From contig NZ_CP061205.1 in assembly GCF_015240255.1 (NCBI RefSeq), forward strand, positions 1,695,501-1,759,500: 64,000 bases of DNA, in the 5' to 3' direction. The position numbers were made by a program, and so were the translations under genes. Each line of letters opens with the position of its first letter. Position 1 is the stretch's first letter. Source of the DNA: Kordiimonas pumila. GTDB lineage: Bacteria > Pseudomonadota > Alphaproteobacteria > Sphingomonadales > Kordiimonadaceae. Below are positions 33,840-41,950 of this stretch, one piece after another. The notes beneath the pieces are model-generated. The model was not told the DNA's origin. It did no database searches and saw nothing but the letters and a program-made list of their open reading frames with translations.

Positions 33840-34838
33840 ATGATCGCGAGACTAGAACAACAACATATTTTTGCAACTGAAAGCGGCTGGGGGGAGGCCG
33901 ATATTCACCCCTTGCCAAGTGATGCATCCTTCAGAACATATAGCCGCTTGCAGATGGGCACAGAAAAATGCCTGTTAATGGATGCGCCGCCCGAACACGA
34001 AAATTTAAGCGCATATCTAACTGTACAGGCACACCTAGAGCGGCTTGGCCTGCGGGCACCCCGTGTTTATGCCTCGGACATAAAACGCGGTTTTGCCCTT
34101 ATAGAAGACTTTGGCACAGATACCTTTACCCAGTTATTAGCCACGGGTCATGCTGCTATGCCGCTTTATATGCAGGCTGTTGATGTGTTGGTGCATTTAC
34201 ATGCTATGGGCGGCGGCGCTGATCTGGATGTGCCACCATATGATATGGCGGTTTACCTGCGGGAAGTGAACCTTTTTACGGAGTGGTTTATACCAGCAGT
34301 GTATGGCCGCGAGGTGACAGCCGCTGAGCAGACTCGCTGGCAAGAGGCTTGGCAGGCTGTGCTTGCCCCTTTGGCGTCAGATAGGTCTTCGCTTGTTCTG
34401 CGGGATTATCATGTTGATAATCTGATGATCATAAAAGCGGCAAAAGGTATTTCAGCCTGCGGTCTTCTGGATTTCCAAGATGCTCTGATTGGGTCTAAAG
34501 CATATGACCTGGTATCGCTGCTTGAAGATGCACGCCTTGATGTGCCGGATACGATCAGAGAGGCGGCGCTAGAGCGTTTCTTTGCAGGGTGCCCTGATAT
34601 TCCGCGTAGCCCTTTTTTGCGGGATATGGATATTCTGGGGGCGCAGCGACATGCAAAAGTTGCAGGTATTTTTGTGCGGCTTAGCCGCCGTGACGGTAAG
34701 CATACATACTTAAAGCATATTCCCCGTGTGCTCCATCTTTTGAATAGGTGTCTTGCGCGTGCGGAAATGTTGCCGGTTCGCACAGTTTTGGCTGATATAG
34801 CGCCAGACTTTGCCAAGAAAACTGTATTAAAGCCTTAG
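33840..34838 (+). CDS. amgK: AmgK-type sugar kinase (N-acetylmuramate/N-acetylglucosamine kinase)
   Basis: This 332-residue aminoglycoside-phosphotransferase-fold kinase shows the features of AmgK, which phosphorylates MurNAc and GlcNAc at C1 in the peptidoglycan recycling route that bypasses de novo UDP-MurNAc synthesis. Evidence: PLPSDASFRTYSR near the N-terminus, a Brenner motif VLRDYHVDNLM with catalytic Asp, then GLLDFQDALIGSKAYDLVSLLED with the metal-binding Asp. MurU, the usual neighbour, is not next to it; an MFS gene precedes at 2 nt. Its stop overlaps the convergent glycosyltransferase stop by 4 nt. Confidence 0.82.
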   Translation: MIARLEQQHIFATESGWGEADIHPLPSDASFRTYSRLQMGTEKCLLMDAPPEHENLSAYLTVQAHLERLGLRAPRVYASDIKRGFALIEDFGTDTFTQLLATGHAAMPLYMQAVDVLVHLHAMGGGADLDVPPYDMAVYLREVNLFTEWFIPAVYGREVTAAEQTRWQEAWQAVLAPLASDRSSLVLRDYHVDNLMIIKAAKGISACGLLDFQDALIGSKAYDLVSLLEDARLDVPDTIREAALERFFAGCPDIPRSPFLRDMDILGAQRHAKVAGIFVRLSRRDGKHTYLKHIPRVLHLLNRCLARAEMLPVRTVLADIAPDFAKKTVLKP

Positions 34839-35956
34839 GCTTTAAGGATGCTTTTATAGAGAGTATCATACTGTGTAATCATGCGATCAAGTGCGTAGTT
34901 ACGGAAAGCCTTTTCCCTGTTCGCAGCGCCAATTTTTTGTGCCTCTTGCGGGTGCGCAAGCAAATGGGCAAGATTACTGGCAAGCGGCTGTGCCTCGCGG
35001 CCTGAAATATAAGCTGCATTTTCATCTGTTACCATCAGGCGTATGTCACCTACATCAGTGCTGACAACAGGCAGGCTGCAGGCCATGGCTTCAATAACGG
35101 AAAGCGGCATCTGTTCTGTATCAGATGAAAGCGCAAAAATATTGAATGCAGGGATGATTTTTTCAGGGTTTGAAATGTTGCCAGTAAAGATAACCCTGCC
35201 AGCAGAACAAACCCGCTGAGCCAGCATCTTAAGGGCGGCAACGCCTACACCATCACCTACAATAACCAGTTTGGCGGTGGGCTCGCTATCTTCCACAAGG
35301 CTAAAGGCCTCTATCAGGCGGCCTATGTTTTTCTCAGGCCTGAGGCCCGCTACAGTGCCAATAATTTTATCAGCGTCTGTTATGCCAAAGCGCGCCAACA
35401 TCTCGGGGTCGGTTGCTCCGTCAAACCGTTTCAGGTCAACACCATTTGGAATAAAGGCCAGTTTATTCTTCTTGATATGCCAACTTTTGCGGGCAAGTGT
35501 TTCCAGTGTTTTTGATGGCACGATAGTTTTATTACAAAACCTGTAGGCAAAGGAACGGAGGAAACGACGGCTTGAAAGTTCAGCAGACTGCTCGTCTTCC
35601 GCAAAGCCATCTTGCACATGCACCATGGGACATACGGAGAACAAGCTGTTGGCTAAAATCCATTCAATCGCGCCCCAGTTATAGCTTATAAGCAGGTCTG
35701 GTCGCAGGTCTTTTAATATTTTACGGCAGGCCTTTACCGCTTTAAGGGTTTGCCCCTTTTTAATAACGGTTTGTGTATTGAAAAGAGGTTCGACACCGGG
35801 CAAAAGTTTTAGGGCGTCATAGCGGCCATCCATGGCGTAAACCAGATGTGTAAAGCCAGCCTCTGAGCCTTTTATATAGTCGACAAAACGCCGCTGTGTT
35901 CCACCCAGTTCAAGGGAGGAAAAAATATGCAAAATTCGTGGGCTGTTTTTGGTCAC
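34835..35956 (-). CDS. Glycosyltransferase family 4 (GT-B)
   Basis: This 373-residue GT-B glycosyltransferase of the GT4 group has an N-terminal acceptor domain beginning ILHIFSSLELGGTQRR, with GG-x-x-R typical of retaining family-4 enzymes. The C-terminal donor domain has FIPNGVD, GTVAGLRPEKN, LVIVGDG and the E-x7-E type segment EQMPLSVIEAMACSLPVV. It transfers a nucleotide-activated sugar to an envelope glycan or lipid. No polysaccharide cluster surrounds it. It converges with amgK with a 4-nt stop overlap. Confidence 0.9.
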   Translation of the reverse strand: MTKNSPRILHIFSSLELGGTQRRFVDYIKGSEAGFTHLVYAMDGRYDALKLLPGVEPLFNTQTVIKKGQTLKAVKACRKILKDLRPDLLISYNWGAIEWILANSLFSVCPMVHVQDGFAEDEQSAELSSRRFLRSFAYRFCNKTIVPSKTLETLARKSWHIKKNKLAFIPNGVDLKRFDGATDPEMLARFGITDADKIIGTVAGLRPEKNIGRLIEAFSLVEDSEPTAKLVIVGDGVGVAALKMLAQRVCSAGRVIFTGNISNPEKIIPAFNIFALSSDTEQMPLSVIEAMACSLPVVSTDVGDIRLMVTDENAAYISGREAQPLASNLAHLLAHPQEAQKIGAANREKAFRNYALDRMITQYDTLYKSILKA

Positions 35957-36101
35957 TATTTGCTGCTTTATATTTGTGTTTCTGTTTTTACAATTCTGAA
36001 ATACTGGCTAGAGTAATACAAGTATCATTTACAGGAACAAACGAATAGTGCAGTTTTCTGGCTATGACCGAGTTGGCCGGTTAATGTGGGGTGTGTGTTG
36101 T

Positions 36102-36118
36102 GGTTCATCGGCGGTTCA
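36102..36118. promoter_or_regulatory. Direct repeat GGTTCA-N5-GGTTCA, candidate OmpR-family site
   Basis: Two GGTTCA hexamers (36102-36107 and 36113-36118) repeat with an 11-bp period, the half-site spacing of OmpR/PhoB-type regulators. They lie 25-41 nt before the PepSY gene, whose operon encodes such a regulator. A related GGTTAA is at 36079-36084. The site is very near the start codon, which is awkward for a promoter; the real start could be the later ATG at 36170. Confidence 0.4.
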
Positions 36119-36142
36119 GTGCAACTGTGCGAAGGTTAGGGT

Positions 36143-36460
36143 ATGAAAACAATTAGTAATTTTTTGCGTATGGGAATGGTGGCTTTTGCTCTTTTAATAG
36201 CGGGGGCAGGAACCTCCATGCCTGTTTTTGCCTTTGATGATCAGGATGCCGCGCTTAAAGCACTCAAAAACGGTGACATTTTACCCTATGCCAAAATCAA
36301 GAAAAAAGTAGAAAAACAACTGGGGGGGCAGGTTGTGGGGTCTAACCTTCGGCGTACCAATAAGGGGTGGCAATATGACCTGCGTGTCAGGCGTGATAAC
36401 GGCAAGGTTATGGTGGCCATTGTAGACGCTGCCACTGGTGCCATATTGTTAACAAGATAA
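36143..36460 (+). CDS. Exported PepSY-domain protein
   Basis: This 105-residue protein has a signal peptide (about 1-30, ending PVFAFDD) and a single PepSY domain (ILPYAKIKKKVEKQLGGQVVGSNLRR...VMVAIVDAATGAILL). PepSY proteins next to two-component systems are thought to modulate sensors in the periplasm. It is 30 nt upstream of the response regulator gene and is probably the first gene of the operon. Confidence 0.88.
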   Translation: MKTISNFLRMGMVAFALLIAGAGTSMPVFAFDDQDAALKALKNGDILPYAKIKKKVEKQLGGQVVGSNLRRTNKGWQYDLRVRRDNGKVMVAIVDAATGAILLTR

Positions 36461-36490
36461 CAGCGATATTCGAGGGAAAAGGGTACTATT

Positions 36491-37159
36491 ATGCGTGTTT
36501 TAATCGTTGAAGATGATGAGGCACTGGCAAGCCAGATTAAAGAAAGCTTGCTTGATGTAGGCTATGCTGTTGATGTCTCGCACGACGGTGAAGATGGCCA
36601 CTTTCTTGGTGATACAGAACCTTATGACGCAGTGGTCCTTGACTTGGGCCTCCCGGTTATGGACGGGAAAAGTGTTTTAAAGCGGTGGCGTGCTGACGGC
36701 AAAAAAATGCCTGTACTGTTGCTTACTGCTCGCGATAGCTGGACCGATAAGGTAGAGGGGCTTGATGCTGGCGCAGACGACTATCTGACAAAACCTTTCA
36801 TTGTTGAAGAGCTGCTTGCTCGCCTGCGCGCTCTTATCCGCCGGTCTGCGGGTCAGTCGAACCCTACGCTTGAATGTGGCCCGGTTTTGCTTGATACCCG
36901 AAACGGCAAGGTTACAGTTTCTGGTAGGTCAATAAAGCTAACAGCGCAGGAATTTAAGCTGTTATCGTACCTGATGCACCATGAAGGCAAAGTGATTTCC
37001 AGAACAGAACTAACCGAGCATATTTACGATCAGGATTTTGATAGGGATTCAAACACCATTGAAGTGTTTGTAAACCGGATACGCAAAAAAATGGGCGTTA
37101 ATATCATTGGCACTGTGCGCGGCCTTGGCTATAGGCTGGAAGCGGACGAGGAAGCCTAG
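36491..37159 (+). CDS. OmpR-family response regulator
   Basis: This 222-residue regulator has a receiver domain with phospho-acceptor Asp51 in VLDLGLP, Asp-Asp pair near residues 8-10 (EDDE), and Lys in LTKPF, followed by a winged-helix output domain (LTAQEFKLLSYLMHHEGKVISRTEL...RDSNTIEVFVNRIRKK). It resembles QseB/PmrA-type regulators. Its stop codon shares one base with the GTG start of the kinase gene. Confidence 0.95.
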   Translation: MRVLIVEDDEALASQIKESLLDVGYAVDVSHDGEDGHFLGDTEPYDAVVLDLGLPVMDGKSVLKRWRADGKKMPVLLLTARDSWTDKVEGLDAGADDYLTKPFIVEELLARLRALIRRSAGQSNPTLECGPVLLDTRNGKVTVSGRSIKLTAQEFKLLSYLMHHEGKVISRTELTEHIYDQDFDRDSNTIEVFVNRIRKKMGVNIIGTVRGLGYRLEADEEA

Positions 37160-38523
37160 TGAAGCCGGGGGCTTGGCAATTTTTCAGCACGCTCACGGGG
37201 CGTTTGCTGGTGTCTGCAATTCTGTGGTCATTGGCAGCACTTGCTATTGGTGGCCTTGCCCTTTCTTTTGTGTTTCGTAGTTATGTGCTCTCGGATGTTG
37301 ATCAGCGCTTATCAATGCTGATTGATACCATGGTTGGTATTAGTGAAATATCCTCTGATGGGGTTTTGCGGTTTAATCGGCCCCTTTTTGACCAGCGTTT
37401 TACCACGCCGTATTCCGGGCTTTATTGGCAAATTTCAGAAGAGGGGCAAGATGCCTTTCGCTCGCGTTCATTATGGGACTATGAGCTGGATAATGATCTT
37501 GAACATCGCTCCTTCTCTATTCACTTTATTGAGGCTGAAGGCCCAGACGGGCAGCGCCTCAGAATGGCGGAGCGTGACATTATTCTGCCTGAAGCAGACA
37601 GGCTGTTTCACTATCAGGTAGCAACAGATATGGTTGAGGTTCAATCTGCGATCGACCGGTTTAACTGGATGCTGGTTGGGGCGCTTGGCCTTATTATGCT
37701 TACCGTAACATTAGCGCTGGTTTTGCAGGTAAGCTACGGCCTTAGGCCGCTTCGAAAAATCGGGCGGAGCCTTGCTGAAATCCGGGCGGGTAAAGAAAGC
37801 CGAATTGTAGGAAGTTGGCCGCATGATCTAAAGCCGCTTGCGCAGGAAATAAATGCGCTTCTTGACCAGAACGAACAGCTCGTGGACCGCGCCAGAACCC
37901 ATGTAGGCAATTTGGCGCATGCCCTTAAAACCCCCCTTTCTGTTATCCAGAACGATGTTGAAGGCAAGGGCGATGAGCGTTCCCGCCGGATTGCTGAACA
38001 ATCAAAACTCATTCTCGATCACATTGACCACCATTTGAAACGCGCCCGTATTGCGGGGGGAGGCTCAGGCAAGGGGTTGCCAATAGCAGAGAGGCTGCAA
38101 AAGCTTGTTCGGGCTGTGGAAATTATGACCCGTGACAAGGGCATAACCTACGACTTGACGTGCCCCAAAAACCTTAAATTTGACGGGGAAAAACAAGACT
38201 TTGACGAAGTGCTGGGTAATCTGATTGATAATGCGGGCAAGTGGGCAAAGGCACATGTTGTGGTGAAGGCCATAAGCGTAGAAGATAACCGCCGGGCCTT
38301 TTTGGAAATCAGGGTAGAGGATGATGGGCCGGGGGTGCCTGTTGGTGAACTGGAAACGCTTTTTGAACGGGGCAGGCGGCTTGATGAGCGTGTGCCGGGC
38401 ACAGGGCTTGGGCTTTCCATCGTGCGGGATATTGTCGAAATGTACGGCGGTTCAGCACATTTGGACCGGTCTGCTCTTGGTGGGCTAACGGCGATTATTC
38501 GGTTGCCCGCAAAAGTAGCCTAG
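37159..38523 (+). CDS. Sensor histidine kinase, partner of the OmpR-type regulator
   Basis: This 454-residue kinase has TM1 (about 14-38), a periplasmic sensor of about 130 residues, TM2 (about 170-192), a HAMP-like linker, a HisKA segment with His254 in NLAHALKTPLSV, and an ATPase domain with N box (LGNLIDNAGKWA), DDGPGVP and GTGLGLSIV. The PepSY, regulator and kinase order is common in Alphaproteobacteria. The GTG start at 37159 overlaps the regulator's TAG by one base. Its stop overlaps the convergent DUF423 stop by 4 nt. Confidence 0.95.
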   Translation: MKPGAWQFFSTLTGRLLVSAILWSLAALAIGGLALSFVFRSYVLSDVDQRLSMLIDTMVGISEISSDGVLRFNRPLFDQRFTTPYSGLYWQISEEGQDAFRSRSLWDYELDNDLEHRSFSIHFIEAEGPDGQRLRMAERDIILPEADRLFHYQVATDMVEVQSAIDRFNWMLVGALGLIMLTVTLALVLQVSYGLRPLRKIGRSLAEIRAGKESRIVGSWPHDLKPLAQEINALLDQNEQLVDRARTHVGNLAHALKTPLSVIQNDVEGKGDERSRRIAEQSKLILDHIDHHLKRARIAGGGSGKGLPIAERLQKLVRAVEIMTRDKGITYDLTCPKNLKFDGEKQDFDEVLGNLIDNAGKWAKAHVVVKAISVEDNRRAFLEIRVEDDGPGVPVGELETLFERGRRLDERVPGTGLGLSIVRDIVEMYGGSAHLDRSALGGLTAIIRLPAKVA

Positions 38524-38897
38524 GTGTTTCTTGTGGAACCAATGGCCATTGCTAGCCACCCGACCATTAAAAGCATGCCGCCGACCGGTGTTACCCAGTG
38601 AAAGCTACCCAAGCTGCCCGGTCCCATAATGGCACGTATATAAAGGCTACCGGAAAAACATAAAATCCCTGCAATAAACATGAGAGCTGCGGTTGTTGCC
38701 GTTCGTTCCTTGCCCCATTTTGCTAGTACGGCGGTGGCTACAAGGGCAAAGGTGTGATAAAAATGAAATTCATTGGCTTGCTGAAAGAAGCCAGCCTCAG
38801 CACCGGTCAGGTTAAAGCTATGGCTGCCTGATGCTGCAAGTACTGTAGCCAGAAATCCGCTAACGCCAGCAACTGCTATAATAGAGGGTGCTTTCAT
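38520..38897 (-). CDS. DUF423 family inner-membrane protein
   Basis: This 125-residue protein has four membrane segments and conserved DUF423 features: an early GASG/AASGSH segment (residues 21-27), FHFYHTFAL in the second helix, and the closing GPGSLGSFHWVTPVGGMLLMVGW. The family function is unknown. It lies 4 nt after the GMC oxidoreductase on the same strand, so it is probably part of the P450-GMC transcript. Confidence 0.9.
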   Translation of the reverse strand: MKAPSIIAVAGVSGFLATVLAASGSHSFNLTGAEAGFFQQANEFHFYHTFALVATAVLAKWGKERTATTAALMFIAGILCFSGSLYIRAIMGPGSLGSFHWVTPVGGMLLMVGWLAMAIGSTRNT

Positions 38898-38901
38898 CCC
38901 G

Positions 38902-40512
38902 TTATTGTCCTGCCTTTATCATATCTGCGCATTTTTCAGCGATCATAATAGTTGATGCATTTGTATTGCCGCCTATAAGGCGCGGCATCACAGACGCATC
39001 TGCAATTCGTAGCCCTTCAATGCCAATCACTTTCAGGTTTGGGTCTACAACACTGCTTTTACTATGTGCTGGCCCCATTGAGCAAGTTCCAACGGGGTGG
39101 TAAATTGTCTCAGCCTGTGCGCGAATAGCCTCATTAACTGCGCTATCGTCATCTGGGGCTATTTCATCCCAAGGTGACTTTTCCTTCTCTATTATGGCGT
39201 TAAGGCTGTTTTGGCGCATAAGCGCACGCACCATTTTGGCACCGCGCCGCATAACATTTATGTCTTCCGGCGCAGAAAGATAGTTGGGGTCAATGCGTGC
39301 AGGGGCACGGGGGTCGCAGCTGTTAAGGCTAATCGTACCACGGCTGTGAGGCCGCAACTGGCAAATGTGAATGCCAAACCCATGTTCCTTGGGGCGCGAT
39401 AAACCATGTGGTTTGTTCGCCATTGCCAGCATAATATGAAGCTGAATGTCAGGGCGTTCCAGTGCTTTGTCTGTTTTCAAAAAGCCGCCAACGGGTGTGA
39501 TACAATCTGATATAACACCCGGTTTTTTCATAAACCATTTCGCGAGTTCGGTAAAAGCTTTGAGCGGTGCATTATATTTTATCACAGAAAGGGGGGCATT
39601 TAAGTGGGCATAAAGGGTTAGGTCCAGGTGGTCCTGTAGGTTTTTCCCGACACCCGGTAATTCATGAAGAACGGGTAAGCCGACGTTCTGAATATCAACG
39701 GGGTCACCAATACCTGACAATTGTAGAACCTGCGGGCTATTAACAGCGCCGCCGCATAAGATAATTTCCCTGCCGGCCTGCCAAGTTTCGGTTTGATTGT
39801 TTCTGAAAACCTCCACCCCTGTTACTTTACGGCCCTGAAGTAACATACGCTGTACGTGCGCACCTGTTATAACAGTAAGGTTTTTCCTGTTAGCTGCAGG
39901 GTGTATATAAGCTTTGGCAGCACTTTGGCGGCGGCCCTTTTTGATGGTCTGATCATACCAGCCAACACCTTCTTGGGTCGGGCCATTAAAATCATCCGTG
40001 TAGGGCAAGCCCATCTCTTTAGCGGCCTTAAGAAAAGCTATATTCAAAGGGCTTGCAGAAGTGTGCTGGCTGGTTTTTAACGGCCCATCTGAATTATGAA
40101 AGGCGTCATTTTCTCTATCGCTACCTTCAGACTTTTTAAAGTATGGCAGTAGTTCATCAAAGGACCAGCCGGTACAGCCCATCTGGGCCCATTCATCATA
40201 GTCTCGGCTATTACCGCGCACGTATAGCAGGCCGTTAATAGCAGATGATCCGCCCAGTACTTTGCCGCGCGGCCAATACAGGCTTCGGCCCTGTAGGTGT
40301 TTTTGCGGTACTGTCCAATAGCTCCAGTTAAGTTTGTTGGGGGGTACAACATTTATGATCATGCCGGGCATGGAAATGTTGAGCGAGGTATCGCGGTCCC
40401 CAGCTTCAAGCAGTAAAACACTTACCGATCTGTTTTCACTCAGGCGGGCGGCAAGTGCGCATCCTGCCGACCCTGCACCGATGATTATGTAATCATAAAT
40501 CTTTGTGTTCAT
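38902..40512 (-). CDS. GMC-family FAD oxidoreductase (alcohol/choline dehydrogenase type)
   Basis: This 536-residue flavoenzyme oxidises alcohols to aldehydes. FAD-binding YIIIGAGSAGCALAARLSE lies at residues 8-26, the GMC signature WPRGKVLGGSSAINGLLYVRG near 78-98, and the second signature GGAVNSPQVLQLSGIG near 250-265. Catalytic His is expected in YHPVGTCSMG, with the family's Asn in GGNTNAST. It follows the P450 gene with no intervening base, so the P450 probably makes the alcohol it oxidises, as in alkane or terpene degradation; the substrate is unknown. Confidence 0.93.
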   Translation of the reverse strand: MNTKIYDYIIIGAGSAGCALAARLSENRSVSVLLLEAGDRDTSLNISMPGMIINVVPPNKLNWSYWTVPQKHLQGRSLYWPRGKVLGGSSAINGLLYVRGNSRDYDEWAQMGCTGWSFDELLPYFKKSEGSDRENDAFHNSDGPLKTSQHTSASPLNIAFLKAAKEMGLPYTDDFNGPTQEGVGWYDQTIKKGRRQSAAKAYIHPAANRKNLTVITGAHVQRMLLQGRKVTGVEVFRNNQTETWQAGREIILCGGAVNSPQVLQLSGIGDPVDIQNVGLPVLHELPGVGKNLQDHLDLTLYAHLNAPLSVIKYNAPLKAFTELAKWFMKKPGVISDCITPVGGFLKTDKALERPDIQLHIMLAMANKPHGLSRPKEHGFGIHICQLRPHSRGTISLNSCDPRAPARIDPNYLSAPEDINVMRRGAKMVRALMRQNSLNAIIEKEKSPWDEIAPDDDSAVNEAIRAQAETIYHPVGTCSMGPAHSKSSVVDPNLKVIGIEGLRIADASVMPRLIGGNTNASTIMIAEKCADMIKAGQ

Positions 40513-41877
40513 TTACGAAATTTCTTTTAACGTAATGGGTAGGCCATCTACGGGCTTGATCAGCGGTAAAATCTGGAACTTGGTTTCATACCCTTGTGGC
40601 AACACAATTTCATAGTTTGGTAAAAGGTGTGTCATGATAACCTTTGCCTGCATGTAAGCAAAGTGAAGGCCAAGGCACATATGGGCACCGCCGCCAAAGG
40701 GAACCCATGCAAACTTGTGGCGCTCTTTCGCGCCACCTTCTGGCGAAAACCGCATTGGGTCAAACTCTTTGGCATTTTCCCAAACAGATTCAAGGCGGTG
40801 CGTGGCAACCGTACTGATGCCAATGTTAGTGCCTGCCGGAATGCGGTGGCCCTGAAATTCTACATCACGTACCGTTTTGCGCGGCATGGCGGGCACTGGC
40901 GGGTTAATACGAAGGGCTTCTTTAAAAGCAAACTCTGTGAGTTCCAGTTTCCCCATTAGTTCGTACGGCAGCTTGCCATCATTTAGGCCTAGTTCATTGA
41001 TTTCATTTCGTAATTTTTGCTGCCATTCGGGATGCCTGCCCAGTTCGTAAACAAGTGTGGTAACGGAACTGGTGACAGTGTCGTGGGCGGCCATCCACAG
41101 AAAATTCATATGGTCAATAATTTCACGGTCCGTAAAATGTTTTCCGTTTTCATCTGTGGCTTGGCAAAGCTGTGTGAAAATATCTGTACCTGCCGTTTTC
41201 CGCCGTTTTTCTATCTGATCACCAAGGTATTTGATCATGAATTTGCGGCTTTTTACACCTTTCCACATGAGGGTGCCTGGGATGGGAATACGCACAATAC
41301 CCACGGCTGCGGCCACCATATTCGTGAGGGCTTCGTTCACTTTGGCGCTTTCATCTCCGGGTTCAAGCCCCAGAAAAACCGTGGTCGCCATATCAAGGGA
41401 AAGCTGTTTGATGGCAGGGTAGAATGCGAAATTTTTCTTTTTACCCCAATCGCTTATGCGCTCTGGCATGGCATCGTTCAGGCGTTCAAGATAGCCTTTC
41501 ATTGGCCCGGTTTTAAAGGCAGCCCCCATAACATGGCGGTGAGCTTTGTGTTCGTCAAAGTCCATGAGCATTAAACCACGGGGGAATAGCTTGGCAAGAT
41601 AGGGCGCCCAGCCCATTTCACTGGAGAAATTTTTGCCTTTGTCCATCAAGACAAATTCATTCGCATCAGGGCCTATCATATTGATACTATTATTGAAAAA
41701 TACATTATTACGGTAAACTAAGCCGTATTTATCCTGCATTTCCTTGCCGTAAGCTGCAGGATCCTTTAGAAGCTTTAGCGTATTGCCAAAGAAAGGTAGG
41801 CCGCTTTCCCCCGGAATATCCATTATACTGGCGGGGCGCTGTTTTCCCACCTGTGATTCTGTGTTGGGTGAAGGCAT
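40513..41877 (-). CDS. Cytochrome P450
   Basis: This 454-residue P450 monooxygenase has the haem-binding loop FGGGAHMCLG with Cys401, the K-helix EALRINPPVP, and the I-helix AAHDTVTSS carrying the acid-alcohol pair. Its N-terminus (PGESGLPFFGNTLKLLKD) and overall character recall the CYP120/CYP26/CYP51-like bacterial P450s rather than CYP153 alkane hydroxylases; this is an impression. No membrane anchor is seen. No ferredoxin or reductase gene is adjacent. It is directly followed by the GMC oxidoreductase. Confidence 0.93.
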   Translation of the reverse strand: MPSPNTESQVGKQRPASIMDIPGESGLPFFGNTLKLLKDPAAYGKEMQDKYGLVYRNNVFFNNSINMIGPDANEFVLMDKGKNFSSEMGWAPYLAKLFPRGLMLMDFDEHKAHRHVMGAAFKTGPMKGYLERLNDAMPERISDWGKKKNFAFYPAIKQLSLDMATTVFLGLEPGDESAKVNEALTNMVAAAVGIVRIPIPGTLMWKGVKSRKFMIKYLGDQIEKRRKTAGTDIFTQLCQATDENGKHFTDREIIDHMNFLWMAAHDTVTSSVTTLVYELGRHPEWQQKLRNEINELGLNDGKLPYELMGKLELTEFAFKEALRINPPVPAMPRKTVRDVEFQGHRIPAGTNIGISTVATHRLESVWENAKEFDPMRFSPEGGAKERHKFAWVPFGGGAHMCLGLHFAYMQAKVIMTHLLPNYEIVLPQGYETKFQILPLIKPVDGLPITLKEIS

Positions 41878-41930
41878 TTCTTTGGTTCCTTCTTGAAGTA
41901 AAACAAAGGCTTAATAGCAAGCTCTTAGTT

Positions 41931-41950
41931 TATTGATAAAATTATCAATA
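41931..41950. promoter_or_regulatory. 20-bp palindrome upstream of the P450 operon
   Basis: TATTGATAA-AA-TTATCAATA has perfect 9-bp arms. It overlaps the end of the 5-oxoprolinase gene and lies 54-73 nt before the P450 start, a good operator position. The TTGAT/ATCAA halves are 6 bp apart, not 4, so it is not a standard FNR box. Confidence 0.5.

Noticed and set aside
41931-41950. FNR/Anr-type box upstream of the P450 gene
   Set aside because: The TTGAT and ATCAA halves are separated by 6 bp instead of the required 4, so I list it only as an unassigned palindrome.
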